Program-made: the position numbers and the translations under genes
In this document: positions 34,369 through 45,092 of the stretch, one piece after another
Position numbering within the stretch: the stretch's first letter is position 1
Layout: every line of letters begins with the position of its first letter
Assembly: GCF_002013895.1 (NCBI RefSeq)
Contig: NZ_MAFQ01000001.1
Span: 496,001 to 560,000 of the forward strand
Reading direction: 5' to 3'
Source of the DNA: Mycobacteroides franklinii
GTDB taxonomy: Bacteria > Actinomycetota > Actinomycetes > Mycobacteriales > Mycobacteriaceae
Length of the DNA: 64,000 nt
Notes under the pieces: generated by a model
Databases searched by the model: none
Told to the model about the DNA's origin: nothing
The model's input: the letters and a program-made list of their open reading frames with translations, nothing else

Positions 34369-34956
34369 ATGGGGCTCGAGGGGATGCGCAAGTTAGCCAT
34401 TGCGACGGCTGTGGTGACCATCAACCTGATCGGATCACTTTGTTCCGCAGCGCCGGCGATCGCGGCTCCCGAGTTCCCGGACATCGACTCACTGCCCATG
34501 GCCTCGATCAAATATCCCGCGGGCTTCGACCCGACCGACGGGAAACAGTGGCCAATCGAGAACATCTTCTCGCCCGCCGACGGGGTGTACTGCCGGTTGC
34601 GTCTGCAGGCGTGGGGGACCTTCCAAATGCCACCCGCGGATGTCGCCTGCGCGGGTGAGCTGCCTGGAATGCCGAACGGCGAGAACATCGCCCGTATTGA
34701 CATCGGCACCTCAGGCGCCCCGCAGGCAAGATTCCTCAAGGGATCTAACTCCTTGGGGGACCTCAAAACATACCCGCACTTTTCTGCCGGGAAACAATTG
34801 CAAGTGTTTCTCAATGTTCGGAGCATTCTGATGTCGTGCGGCAGCGGCAATGGGGAGGATTTCATCTTCGCCTGCCATGCCTGGAAAAGCCTTGGCGAGG
34901 CCGATTTCCCTCCGCACGGCTTTGTGCTGGCCGCTTCGGGCAGCTGGGTGTTCTGA
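34369..34956 (+). CDS. Secreted hypothetical protein
   Basis: Protein of 195 residues with a signal peptide (MRKLAIATAVVTINLIGSLC, cleavage near AIAAP). The mature domain contains at least four Cys and the stretch NIFSPADGVYCRLRLQAWG; no family recognised. TACCAT (34355-34360) lies 8 nt before ATG 34369; ATG 34384 is an alternative start. A very similar theme (Cys-rich secreted protein with a Pro/Thr linker) occurs at 37470. Function unknown. Confidence 0.7.
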   Translation: MGLEGMRKLAIATAVVTINLIGSLCSAAPAIAAPEFPDIDSLPMASIKYPAGFDPTDGKQWPIENIFSPADGVYCRLRLQAWGTFQMPPADVACAGELPGMPNGENIARIDIGTSGAPQARFLKGSNSLGDLKTYPHFSAGKQLQVFLNVRSILMSCGSGNGEDFIFACHAWKSLGEADFPPHGFVLAASGSWVF

Positions 34957-35060
34957 GGGGCGATGAAGCGCAAGATCGCTTCTGCACCGCCACGAGAGCA
35001 TCGAGGGCGGATCGCGTACGGTCTGTTCGTCCGCAAGCCCGGCGAGGATCCCCCGAGCTC

Positions 35061-37424
<2,364 letters not shown>

Positions 37425-37469
37425 GCCGAGGGACCCTACCCAATGTTGGGGACAAGCTACGCTCACCGG

Positions 37470-38198
37470 GTGCGTGTCTGGAGCGTGTTGGCCCTGATCT
37501 TGCTGGTTGCGGGATGCGCACCACACCGGCAGCAGACGCCCTCAACCTCGTCCTCGGCGACGTCCACCAGCTCTTCGTCGACGGCATCGACATCGACAAC
37601 GACAACGACTTCGACAACCACATCGAGGACCACGACAACAACGTCGCGTGCCCCCGCGCCGGGGCCGCGGGCGTCCGTGGAGTCGGTTACCCGGTGGATC
37701 GAGGCGGGCGATCCCGTCGCTGCCGAGAAATTCCGCACCGTCGATCAAGACGGCACGCCAGGTCAGCTACCGGAAGGCGACGTGGCTTTCCGCGCGCCCG
37801 GTGAGCTCGGTCCCCGCACGGTTGGCGGATGCATCACGGAGATGAAGTACCAGGAGCCGTTGTCGTGTCTGCCGGGGCTTCGCAACGCGCCGCGCCGTCC
37901 GCCCGATCTGCCGGGCCAATGGATCGGGGGCTGGGTGAGCTTCGACGGTGCCACTGTCACGGTCGGTAGTCGCCACGGTGACCCCGGGCCGTTCATCGCC
38001 GGCGTAGGGCTGCCGCTTGAGTACGGCAAGCGCCTGAAATTCGGTGACTACCAATGCAGATCGGACCAGAAGGGTCTGTATTGCGTGAACTATCCGCACC
38101 ACTCGGCCATCAGGATGAGTGACGAGCTTGAGGTGTTCGGGTGCACGAAGCGCGCGACACCGCCGCGCGGTATCGGAGTGCAGTACGACTGCGGGTGA
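37470..38198 (+). CDS. Putative lipoprotein with Ser/Thr-rich linker
   Basis: Lipoprotein of 242 residues: hydrophobic VWSVLALILLVAGC with lipobox VAGC, then ~50 residues of almost pure Ser/Thr, then a Cys-containing domain (four or more Cys in GGCITEMKYQEPLSCLPGL and YQCRSDQKGLYCVN). The linker is a likely O-mannosylation site. The domain resembles the secreted protein at 34369. TACGCT (37458-37463) lies 6 nt before GTG 37470. It is divergent from tex with only 45 bp between. Confidence 0.78.
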   Translation: MRVWSVLALILLVAGCAPHRQQTPSTSSSATSTSSSSTASTSTTTTTSTTTSRTTTTTSRAPAPGPRASVESVTRWIEAGDPVAAEKFRTVDQDGTPGQLPEGDVAFRAPGELGPRTVGGCITEMKYQEPLSCLPGLRNAPRRPPDLPGQWIGGWVSFDGATVTVGSRHGDPGPFIAGVGLPLEYGKRLKFGDYQCRSDQKGLYCVNYPHHSAIRMSDELEVFGCTKRATPPRGIGVQYDCG

Positions 38199-38209
38199 AA
38201 CCCCTGCCG

Positions 38210-38244
38210 TCCTGTTCCCAGGTTGTCGACCCGGGAACAGGACA
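38210..38244. terminator. Hairpin between converging genes
   Basis: GTCCTGTTCCC (38210-38220) pairs perfectly with GGGAACAGGAC (38234-38244), 11 bp, 13-nt loop. It separates the lipoprotein gene from the converging secreted Cys-repeat gene. No U-tract. Confidence 0.6.
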
Positions 38245-38255
38245 GCCGGACGGAC

Positions 38256-38630
38256 TTACTTCTTGGCCCAGCGGTCCTTGCCGTCGTCGCCCTTGGTGCA
38301 GGTCAGGACGGTGCCGTCGCTGGCCTTGCCGGTCTTACCCTCGAGATCCTTGGCGCAGAACTTCCCGGCACTCGCCTTGTCGGCACCGGCAGAATCGGTG
38401 GACGCGGTCCAGCGGTCCTTGCCGTCGTCGCCCTTGGTGCAGGTCAGCACGGAGCCGTCGCTGGCCTTGCCCGTCTTGTCTTCCATGTCCTTAGAACAGA
38501 ACTTGCCTGCGCTCGGGGTGGCGGTACTCGGCGCCGGGCTGGGGGTGCTGGGATCCGCGATCGCAGTCGGTGCGTAGCAACCGAACATCATGGCCGCGCT
38601 CACTGCTGCAACAGTCGCCAATCTTTTCAT
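38256..38630 (-). CDS. Secreted protein with duplicated cysteine module
   Basis: Exported protein of 124 residues. After a signal peptide (MKRLATVAAVSAAMMFGC, cleavage near AIADP) come two nearly identical modules, each with the core SAGKFC...KTGKASDG...LTCTKGDDGKDRW. The repeat period is 47 residues (141 bp). Two Cys per module could form one disulfide each. The KFC.KD..DKTGK pattern resembles small Cys repeats found in other actinobacterial exported proteins of unknown role. AAAGGAC is at the right distance from ATG 38630. No known function. Confidence 0.8.
   Translation of the reverse strand: MKRLATVAAVSAAMMFGCYAPTAIADPSTPSPAPSTATPSAGKFCSKDMEDKTGKASDGSVLTCTKGDDGKDRWTASTDSAGADKASAGKFCAKDLEGKTGKASDGTVLTCTKGDDGKDRWAKK
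38269..38517 (-). repeat. 141-bp in-gene tandem duplication
   Basis: Two nearly identical copies begin at 38269 and 38410. High nucleotide identity (few mostly synonymous differences) suggests duplication within the gene. Confidence 0.7.
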
Positions 38631-38806
38631 CACACTGTCCTTTGGTCGTTGACTTATCGGTGAGTCGAACGCCGACAACCTACCCGGCAAACGGGGCGTA
38701 TCGGTTGCCAATCGCATGAACATCGGTGCGTGGATTTCGGCAATGTCGACACGTGTGAGCTGTTCGGCCGAAACGGCCTGGTCAGTAGTTGCCAGCTACT
38801 TCGCAG

Positions 38807-39718
38807 CTAATCCTCAGGCTTGGTGTCGTCGTGGCTCAGGAGGACCGCGGAAAAGCGATACAGGGCGAGTAGTGAGATGAATCCGAACATGAAGAGGATG
38901 ACGCTGCCGACGGACTCGTTGACCGGGTTGAGGAACAAGCCGAACGCATACGCGCCGATGACCACGATGGGTGCGGCATCAACCCAGCTGAGCGGACGTT
39001 GTTCGGACTGTGTGAGCGCGTCCTTGCCGAGGAGCGGCAGGAGCACGAACGAGATGATGAAGGTGATCAGGAAGCCCCAGATTGCCCACCCGATGGGTAG
39101 GGCCGGATCGCCGAAGAACGAGTCCTCCGGGGCCAGCGCCTTGGATTTCCCGACCCATTCGTAGATACCGAAATTTGTGCAAAAACCGTTGGCTAAGAAG
39201 GCGATCCAGGCATGCAGCATGCCGTACAACACGCAGTGCCACACGACCTGCCACGCTCGCAGGGTGTGCGGGTTCACCACGATCTTGCCGTCGAGTATCA
39301 CGTTGATGATCACGTAGATCGGCCACAACAAGGCGACCATTCCGACGGGGACGAGCAGAGGAACGCTGCCGATATGTGGGCCCATCATCGGTATGTCGCC
39401 GTAGCGCAGATCTCCCCACACAAACCCGCCGAAACTGATGTTCGCCTGCTCGAACGCCCACTCGACGATGGATGCGATGACGAAGTAGGCCGACGCGAGC
39501 TTGACGCCCAGATGTTTGAGCATATGGCCGAATACCGCCACCACCAGCGCCAGTGAGGTGATCGTCTGTGCGATCACGGGTAGGCCGGCGCCGCCGGTGG
39601 AAATGCCCGACCAGAGTGTCATGACCACCCACACCACGCAGGCGACGCCAAGAGCCACATCCATCGGGCTGGCCCGTCGCGCTTCGTTTTTCGTGTGGTT
39701 CTCGGTGTCCGCGCTCAT
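38807..39718 (-). CDS. Carotenoid biosynthesis (DUF422/CruF-like) membrane protein
   Basis: Integral membrane protein of 303 residues with about eight spans. The core EWAFEQANISFGGFVWGDLRY and IPMMGPHIGSVPLLVPVGMV resembles the DUF422/CruF family, which includes carotenoid 1',2'-hydratases. No other carotenoid genes are nearby, so the role in pigment synthesis is uncertain. It is divergent from a TetR gene with an AT-rich dyad in the shared promoter. Confidence 0.65.
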   Translation of the reverse strand: MSADTENHTKNEARRASPMDVALGVACVVWVVMTLWSGISTGGAGLPVIAQTITSLALVVAVFGHMLKHLGVKLASAYFVIASIVEWAFEQANISFGGFVWGDLRYGDIPMMGPHIGSVPLLVPVGMVALLWPIYVIINVILDGKIVVNPHTLRAWQVVWHCVLYGMLHAWIAFLANGFCTNFGIYEWVGKSKALAPEDSFFGDPALPIGWAIWGFLITFIISFVLLPLLGKDALTQSEQRPLSWVDAAPIVVIGAYAFGLFLNPVNESVGSVILFMFGFISLLALYRFSAVLLSHDDTKPED

Positions 39719-39768
39719 CTGTCGCAGTCCCTCCCGCCGTGAGGTTCGCCGTCGGGTGGAAAATTATT

Positions 39769-39785
39769 CTAGAAAAATTCTCTAG
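39769..39785. promoter_or_regulatory. AT-rich dyad, TetR operator candidate
   Basis: CTAGA-aaaattc-TCTAG lies in the shared promoter of the CruF-like and TetR genes, in an unusually AT-rich 40-bp window. It overlaps TTCTAGAA, itself a palindrome. Confidence 0.45.
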
Positions 39786-39810
39786 TCAAGAGGTGGTTCA
39801 GTATTGTTCG

Positions 39811-40407
39811 GTGGTGCCCACCGCTTCGAATGCCGGCGTCGCCCGTCGGCGCGCGATCCTTGACGCGGCGCTCACGTCCTTCCTGAAAAGCGGGGTGGCG
39901 GGGGCCACGGTCGAGGCGCTGCATCGTGAATCCGGGGCCAGTGTGGGCAGCATCTACCACTTCTTTGGCAGCAAGGAAGGCGTGGCCGCCGAGCTGTACT
40001 TGGAAGCACTGCGTGATTATTACGACGCGTATCTTGCTGCATTGCAAGCGAGTTCAGGTGCCCGCGATGGGGTTGTGGCCGCGGTGCGCTTCCATCTGGA
40101 GTGGGTGGCCGCCCATGAGATGCGGGCCCGTTTTCTGTTTCATTGTCGTGAGTTCGAGGTGATCGAGGAATCGCGCTCGACGATCACCGCGCTGCACGAG
40201 GACTTCTACGGCAAGGCCAGCGCATGGTTACAACCGCACGTCGAGAAGCGGCGCATCAAGCCGCTGCCGCCCAGGTTGTGTCAGGCATTGTGGATGGGGC
40301 CCTGCGTCGAATATGCCCGGCTGTGGCTGGCCAGGTCGGCCGACTTCGATGTGCTTGCCGCGGCGCCGGTTCTCGGACAGGCCGCGTGGGACGCGATCAA
40401 GGTCTGA
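39811..40407 (+). CDS. TetR-family transcriptional regulator
   Basis: Regulator of 198 residues. Helix-turn-helix ILDAALTSFLKSGVAGATV with SGASVGSIYHFFGSKEGV. The C-terminal ligand domain (FHLEWVAAHEMRARFLFHCREFEVI) resembles TetR_C groups. GTG 39811 (or the next GTG) is the start; the frame is open to 39739 but the operator lies there. It probably represses the divergent CruF-like gene. Confidence 0.85.
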   Translation: MVPTASNAGVARRRAILDAALTSFLKSGVAGATVEALHRESGASVGSIYHFFGSKEGVAAELYLEALRDYYDAYLAALQASSGARDGVVAAVRFHLEWVAAHEMRARFLFHCREFEVIEESRSTITALHEDFYGKASAWLQPHVEKRRIKPLPPRLCQALWMGPCVEYARLWLARSADFDVLAAAPVLGQAAWDAIKV

Positions 40408-40431
40408 GCAACCCGCGCCCTTGTGTCATCA

Positions 40432-40470
40432 GTATGCATTCTTTAGGCTTATGGCCTAGGAAATGCATAC
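40432..40470. promoter_or_regulatory. 39-bp dyad upstream of abiEi
   Basis: GTATGCATT (40432-40440) pairs with AATGCATAC (40462-40470), and an inner TAGGC (40444-40448) pairs with GCCTA (40454-40458). It lies immediately before the abiEi ribosome binding site (GGAGGGAGG). AbiEi antitoxins bind inverted repeats in their own promoters, so this is the likely autoregulatory operator. Confidence 0.65.
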
Positions 40471-40483
40471 TTGGAGGGAGGCG

Positions 40484-41134
40484 ATGGTGCACCGTCGAAA
40501 TATCGCGCCACCGGCGCTTGCACGCGTGCCACTGCGGACCATCCGAGCCGCCGATGCCACCGGGATTTATGCATTTCCAGGACCTGAACTTGCGAGGCTC
40601 GCCGACCGCGGGCTCCTGAAGAGAGTTGCCAACGGTTACTACGTGGTAGTGCCCCAGGACATGGTAGGCCGGCAATGGGTGCCCAGTCTGGAGGCGATTG
40701 CGGCTGGAATAGCCACGGCGATCTATGGCGCCGAAAGCGCGGTGTTGATGGGAATCAGCGCGGCCCGGTTGTTTGGGGCAATTCCACGGGCGCTTGCAAC
40801 GGCGATTGTTGCCGTACCCAAACAACATCGGCTGATTCGGCTCGCCGATCGAGCTGCTGCGGTCACCTTCGTCAAACGAGACACCCGCGCGTTGGACGCG
40901 GAATTGATCGAGACGCCATTAGGGCCTGCCCTTGTGACAACACCTGAGCAGACCGTCCTCGATCTGGCGCATCGGCCTCAGCTCGGAAATGCCGAGGACG
41001 AGGTCCCCGCAGCCATCGCAGCGCTGTACCGCAGATGTGACCCGCAGCGGCTACAAGCGCTTGCAATTGAACAACGACTCGTTGCATCACTACATCGTGC
41101 GAAAACATGGGCTGGCGTCACCGGTGGACGGTGA
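40484..41134 (+). CDS. Type IV toxin-antitoxin AbiEi-family antitoxin
   Basis: Antitoxin of 216 residues with a winged-helix N-terminus (TGIYAFPGPELARLADRGLLKRVANGYYVV) and a C-terminal domain (LGPALVTTPEQTVLDLA) typical of AbiEi/COG5340. It neutralises the adjacent nucleotidyltransferase toxin and represses the promoter through the dyad. ATG 40484 is preferred over ATG 40463 because of GGAGGGAGG, and the latter lies inside the dyad. The gene is less GC-rich in third positions than its surroundings, as usual for mobile defence or TA loci. Confidence 0.85.
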   Translation: MVHRRNIAPPALARVPLRTIRAADATGIYAFPGPELARLADRGLLKRVANGYYVVVPQDMVGRQWVPSLEAIAAGIATAIYGAESAVLMGISAARLFGAIPRALATAIVAVPKQHRLIRLADRAAAVTFVKRDTRALDAELIETPLGPALVTTPEQTVLDLAHRPQLGNAEDEVPAAIAALYRRCDPQRLQALAIEQRLVASLHRAKTWAGVTGGR

Positions 41135-41873
41135 TGAGCGCGATGCAATCGCACTTCAGTTTGGTGTTGATTCCGGGCAAGTTGTCCGTGATCACCTCAT
41201 CTCGCACCTGCTTGCCGTAATCAGTCAGACTCTTGGAGATCGGGTTCACTTCATTGGGGGTACAGCCCTCGCACGCACGTATCTACCCAATGGGCGGCTG
41301 AGCGAGGACGTAGACCTCATTGCTGTCGATAGTCGAAAGTCTGTAGCACAAGAACTTGATTCGGTGCTGCCGCGCGCACTGGCTCGGACGCATGGCCGGC
41401 TCACGCTGGACCCACCCCTGAGCTACATACGAGATACCGAAGCCAGCTTCCTACGTTCCACCGGCGGCGTATCGGTCAGAGTTCAACTGCTCTCTTCAAG
41501 CGATCGCACCTTGTGGCCGACGGAGCGCCAGACATTGGTTCAGCGCTACCAGGATGCCCCGCCCGCAGAACTCGCCGTTCCAACACTTCCAGGGTTCGCT
41601 GCGTCCAAGACCGCTACATGGGCAGATCGGGCAGCGCCTCGCGATCTATGGGATTTATGGGCGCTCAACGAAATTGGCGCCATAAATGCCAACGCCCTTG
41701 ATCTGTTCAAGAGGTATGGGCCGACTGGTCGGGCACCCGGCGACTACATCTTTGACAAGCCGCCTTCGGATGTTGCATGGCGGACGCAGCTCGCTGGGCA
41801 GACCAGGCTTACGGTTACGGCGGCAGAGGCCATTACGGCCGTGCGTAAAGCGTGGGCTTCTGCAAAAAACTAG
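41037..41873 (+). CDS. AbiEii-family nucleotidyltransferase toxin
   Basis: Toxin of type IV TA/abortive-infection systems, ~278 residues. The nucleotidyltransferase motif is FIGGTALARTYLPNG followed by SEDVDLI (DxD). AbiEii relatives such as MenT modify tRNA with nucleotides or bind GTP and stop growth. The start is uncertain: GTG 41037, TTG 41067, GTG 41097 and GTG 41124 are in frame, all overlapping abiEi, so translation is coupled. No phage genes are adjacent; phage defence or plasmid-like maintenance is inference from the family. Confidence 0.85.
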   Translation: MTRSGYKRLQLNNDSLHHYIVRKHGLASPVDGDERDAIALQFGVDSGQVVRDHLISHLLAVISQTLGDRVHFIGGTALARTYLPNGRLSEDVDLIAVDSRKSVAQELDSVLPRALARTHGRLTLDPPLSYIRDTEASFLRSTGGVSVRVQLLSSSDRTLWPTERQTLVQRYQDAPPAELAVPTLPGFAASKTATWADRAAPRDLWDLWALNEIGAINANALDLFKRYGPTGRAPGDYIFDKPPSDVAWRTQLAGQTRLTVTAAEAITAVRKAWASAKN

Positions 41874-41906
41874 ATCCCTCATCGGTTTTCGGGTTGATGG
41901 TGAGGA

Positions 41907-42251
41907 TTACACCGACGGTGGTGGCGCCGGGTTCAGCGCATTCGGGCACAGCTCGCTTTGCAGAATGTCCAGGTACACCTGAGGGGCAGGCGCAGGCGCG
42001 ACGCCGTTACCCCAGGGGAAAGAATTGCCGACCTCTTCGGGAGGGACGCCGTTGTGCAGATCGCGGCACGCCCGATGCCCCGCCTGGATCACGTACGGCT
42101 CGGCATCCTTGTGGATGTACACCCCCGCGGCGCGCAGACTGTCCAGGAACGTGTGGTCATTCGCCTGTGCGATCCCGGCGCCGAACGGGCCACCAACCGA
42201 AGCGCCAACGGCAGCGATCCCGACGACAATCCTGGTGCGGAGCTTGTACAT
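41907..42251 (-). CDS. Secreted DUF732 protein
   Basis: Exported protein of 114 residues. Signal peptide MYKLRTRIVVGIAAVGASVG with likely cleavage at AQAND; the mature DUF732 domain has paired Cys (HRACRDLHNG, SELCPN) and a Pro-rich tail. GAAGGA precedes ATG 42251. Related in family to 26857-27198. Function unknown. Confidence 0.85.
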   Translation of the reverse strand: MYKLRTRIVVGIAAVGASVGGPFGAGIAQANDHTFLDSLRAAGVYIHKDAEPYVIQAGHRACRDLHNGVPPEEVGNSFPWGNGVAPAPAPQVYLDILQSELCPNALNPAPPPSV

Positions 42252-42339
42252 CCTTGTATTCCTTCCGGTCACCAGCATTATTGCCATCAGGGCGGGCCCG
42301 GCAGTGCCGAATTGCGAAGACGGCCGCTCCTAGGGCGCC

Positions 42340-43089
42340 TTAGTTCAGGCCACCGCCGATGACCAGGATCTCTCCGGTGATCCACGAAGCCAGGTCTGAG
42401 GCCAGGAATGTCACTGCTGGCGCGATGTCCTCCGGCACGCCGATCCGGCCAAGGGGGGTTATGTTCTCGATCTCGGTGCGGAACTCGCGACTTGAGAAGG
42501 CACTCGACTGCATGCCGTCGGTCACGGTCAACCCGGGATTGACCGAGTTCACCCTGATGCCCCGCGGGCCGAGCTCCTTGGAGAGCGTGCCGGTAATCGT
42601 GTCCACGGCCCCCTTCGACGCGGTGTACACCAGCGAGTTGGCCGGCGTGAAGCTGGTGACGCTTGACCCGATGTTGACGATGCTCGCGCCGGGACCAAGG
42701 ACGCTGCCGAGTGCTTCGGTGATCGTGGTCGTCAGGCCGAAGACGTTCAGGCTGAACTGGCGCTGAAGTTCTTCTGGGGTCACTGACTCAACAGCGCCCA
42801 TCTCGTACACCCCGGCGTTGTTGACGAGGATGTCGAGCCTGTCGATCCGAGTTCTGAGCTGAACGAAGAGTTCTCTGACGCTGGACGGATCGGAGATATC
42901 AGCCTGGATGGCGAAGGCCTGGCCTCCGGCATCCAGGATTGACTTCACCACGTGGTCGGCTCCGCTCTTGCTTGACGAGTAGTGGACTGCCACATGTGCT
43001 CCCGCGGAAGCCAGGTCGCGCGCGATAGCCGCGCCGATTCCCTTCGACGCGCCCGTAACAAGTGCCGTCTTGCCTGTCAAAATACTCAT
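42340..43089 (-). CDS. SDR-family oxidoreductase
   Basis: Classical SDR of 249 residues: TGASKGIG cofactor motif, NNAG, GSSVTS serine and YTASK catalytic pair, and the C-terminal WITGEILVIGGG typical of 3-oxoacyl-reductase-like SDRs. GGAG precedes ATG 43089. It is divergent from an XRE/MmyB-type regulator with a 15-bp palindrome in the shared promoter. The substrate is unknown. Confidence 0.9.
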   Translation of the reverse strand: MSILTGKTALVTGASKGIGAAIARDLASAGAHVAVHYSSSKSGADHVVKSILDAGGQAFAIQADISDPSSVRELFVQLRTRIDRLDILVNNAGVYEMGAVESVTPEELQRQFSLNVFGLTTTITEALGSVLGPGASIVNIGSSVTSFTPANSLVYTASKGAVDTITGTLSKELGPRGIRVNSVNPGLTVTDGMQSSAFSSREFRTEIENITPLGRIGVPEDIAPAVTFLASDLASWITGEILVIGGGLN

Positions 43090-43231
43090 TGATCTCCGTC
43101 TTTCACTTGACCGCAACATATTTCATTCACATACGGTTGCTTCCTCAGCGTAAATTCGCGGGCTGAGTCCTGGAAGGGTGCGCTACTCCTACCTGGGCAT
43201 CCCGTGCGGCTGAAGTGACGCGCCGCTGGGT

Positions 43232-43246
43232 GGGTGTACTACACCC
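43232..43246. promoter_or_regulatory. Palindrome GGGTGT-ACT-ACACCC
   Basis: Perfect 6-bp arms with a 3-bp spacer, 36 nt before the XRE regulator start and within the shared promoter with the SDR gene. Good candidate operator for that regulator. Confidence 0.5.
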
Positions 43247-43281
43247 TGGTTGGCGCGAGTTGCCGTGAGTATGTTGAGGAC

Positions 43282-44112
43282 ATGGATCGGCGAAATGAGT
43301 TGGGCGACTTTCTGAAGGCGCGCCGTGCTCTGGTTTCGCCGCGACAAGTGGGGCTGCCGGAGGACGAGCCGCGCCGCGTCTTGGGCTTGCGCCGGGAAGA
43401 GGTTGCCGCGCTGGCCGGGGTGAGCGCCGACTACTACAGCAGGCTTGAACAGGGGCGTGAGCGGCATCCCTCAGAGCAAGTGCTGCGGGCGATTTCCCGG
43501 GCGCTGCAGCTGGATACGCATGCGACTGAACATCTCGCCGGCCTTTCCCGGCCGTCCGGGGCAGCGGCCGATGTAGGTGGCCAGCGCGACGCCAGCGAGG
43601 GGACGATGAGAATCGTCAACAATGTGGTGCACGCCCCAGCGTTGGTCATCAGCCCGGCACTGGACATTCTGGCTATGAACGCTCACGCGCAGGCGCTTTA
43701 CGGTGACTTCTCGCGGGCGGACAACCTCGCGTACATGGTGTTTCTTGACCCTGTGGCCAATGAGTTCTACGCCGAATGGGACGACATCGCGCGGGATACC
43801 GCCCGAAATCTGCGTGCCATGTCGGTGTCGTTTCGCGATGACCCTCGTGTAGCAGAAGTCGTGGGTGAGTTGACGATTCAGAGCGACGTTTTCACGTTCG
43901 TGTGGATGCAGCACGATGTCCGGCCACGAACAAGCGGGACCAAGCGATTCCGCCACAGCCAGGTCGGTGAGATCAGCCTTCAGTACGACAGCTTCGCCGT
44001 CGGTGGGGCACCCGGGCAGCAGCTGCTCATCTACTCGGCTGACCCCGGCAGTGCCGACGCCGATGGGCTTGAGCTACTGGCCCGACTCGCCGCAGACCAG
44101 CAGCCCGAATAG
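43282..44112 (+). CDS. XRE-family regulator with MmyB-like ligand domain
   Basis: Regulator of 276 residues. N-terminal helix-turn-helix (LGDFLKARRALVSP...VLGLRREEVAALAGVSADYYSRLEQGR) followed by the MmyB-like domain (PALVISPALDILAMNAHAQALYGDFS, later DPRVAEVVGELTIQSDVF). This architecture is common in actinobacteria next to a single redox enzyme, where the MmyB domain is thought to bind a fatty-acid-like ligand. TTGAGG precedes ATG 43282. It probably controls the divergent SDR and possibly the downstream AKR. Confidence 0.88.
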   Translation: MDRRNELGDFLKARRALVSPRQVGLPEDEPRRVLGLRREEVAALAGVSADYYSRLEQGRERHPSEQVLRAISRALQLDTHATEHLAGLSRPSGAAADVGGQRDASEGTMRIVNNVVHAPALVISPALDILAMNAHAQALYGDFSRADNLAYMVFLDPVANEFYAEWDDIARDTARNLRAMSVSFRDDPRVAEVVGELTIQSDVFTFVWMQHDVRPRTSGTKRFRHSQVGEISLQYDSFAVGGAPGQQLLIYSADPGSADADGLELLARLAADQQPE

Positions 44113-44189
44113 TAGGAAACCAAATCCAAATCCCTTTGAAGCAAGCGATATTCGCGGCTTCTTGAGTTCAGATTGCGCAGGATCGAATC

Positions 44190-45080
44190 GTGACGTCAAC
44201 ACAGCCCGTTGGAGCAGGAACTCTTACCCTCGGCGGTGACATCACCGTCAATCGGCTCGGCTACGGCACGATGCAGTTGACCGGCCCAGGGGTATGGGGG
44301 CCGCCGCGAGATCCGGTATCCGCGGTGCGGTTGCTCATACGGGTGATCGAGTTGGGAGTGAACTTCCTGGACACCGCGGATGCGTACGGCCCGCAGATCG
44401 TCGAGGACCTGATCCGTGAAGCGCTGCACCCGTATCCCGGTGATCTCACGATCGCCACAAAAGTCGGTCTCGCACGCACTGGCCCGGCTGAGTGGGGCTG
44501 GATTCCGTTGGGGCGGCCCGAATACCTGCGCCAACAGACGGAAATGAGCCTGCGGCGCCTGAAACTGGAGCGCATCGATCTGCTGCAGCTGCATCGAGTC
44601 GACCCCACCGTTCCCTTCGAAGACCAGATCGGCGAACTCAAGCTGCTGCGAGACGAAGGCAAAATCCGGCACGTCGGGCTCTCCGAGGTCTCGGTGGACC
44701 AGCTGCACGCGGCACGGCAGATCGTGCCCATCGCCTCCGTGCAAAACCTGTTAAACCTCACCAACAGGTCAGCATCTGATGTGGTGGACTACGCCGCCGC
44801 TCACGGCATCGCATTCATCCCGTACTTCTCGCTCGCTACCGCAGGCCTCGACGGCGCCGGTAGCGCTCTGGATGTCATCGCGCACGCACACGGCCGCACC
44901 CCGGCGCAGATTGCGTTGGCATGGCTGCTTCGCCGCTCCCCGATTGTGCTTCCGATCCCGGGAACATCGTCGGAAGCGCACCTTGCGCAGAACGTCGCCG
45001 CTGCGGACATCGCACTGAGTGATGCCGAGTTCGCGGCCCTTTCCGCGGCGGTGCCGTTGCCCGACGACAGAGATGAATAG
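44190..45080 (+). CDS. Aldo/keto reductase
   Basis: AKR of 296 residues with catalytic Asp and Tyr in FLDTADAYGP, Lys in TIATKVGL and His in LLQLHRVDP. The C-terminal cofactor loop is PIVLPIPGTSSEAHLAQN. AGGATCG lies before GTG 44190. It is 78 bp downstream of the XRE regulator and 12 bp upstream of an F420 oxidoreductase, so AKR and LLM are likely one transcript. Substrate unknown. Confidence 0.9.
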   Translation: MTSTQPVGAGTLTLGGDITVNRLGYGTMQLTGPGVWGPPRDPVSAVRLLIRVIELGVNFLDTADAYGPQIVEDLIREALHPYPGDLTIATKVGLARTGPAEWGWIPLGRPEYLRQQTEMSLRRLKLERIDLLQLHRVDPTVPFEDQIGELKLLRDEGKIRHVGLSEVSVDQLHAARQIVPIASVQNLLNLTNRSASDVVDYAAAHGIAFIPYFSLATAGLDGAGSALDVIAHAHGRTPAQIALAWLLRRSPIVLPIPGTSSEAHLAQNVAAADIALSDAEFAALSAAVPLPDDRDE

Positions 45081-45092
45081 CCGGAGAGTTCC

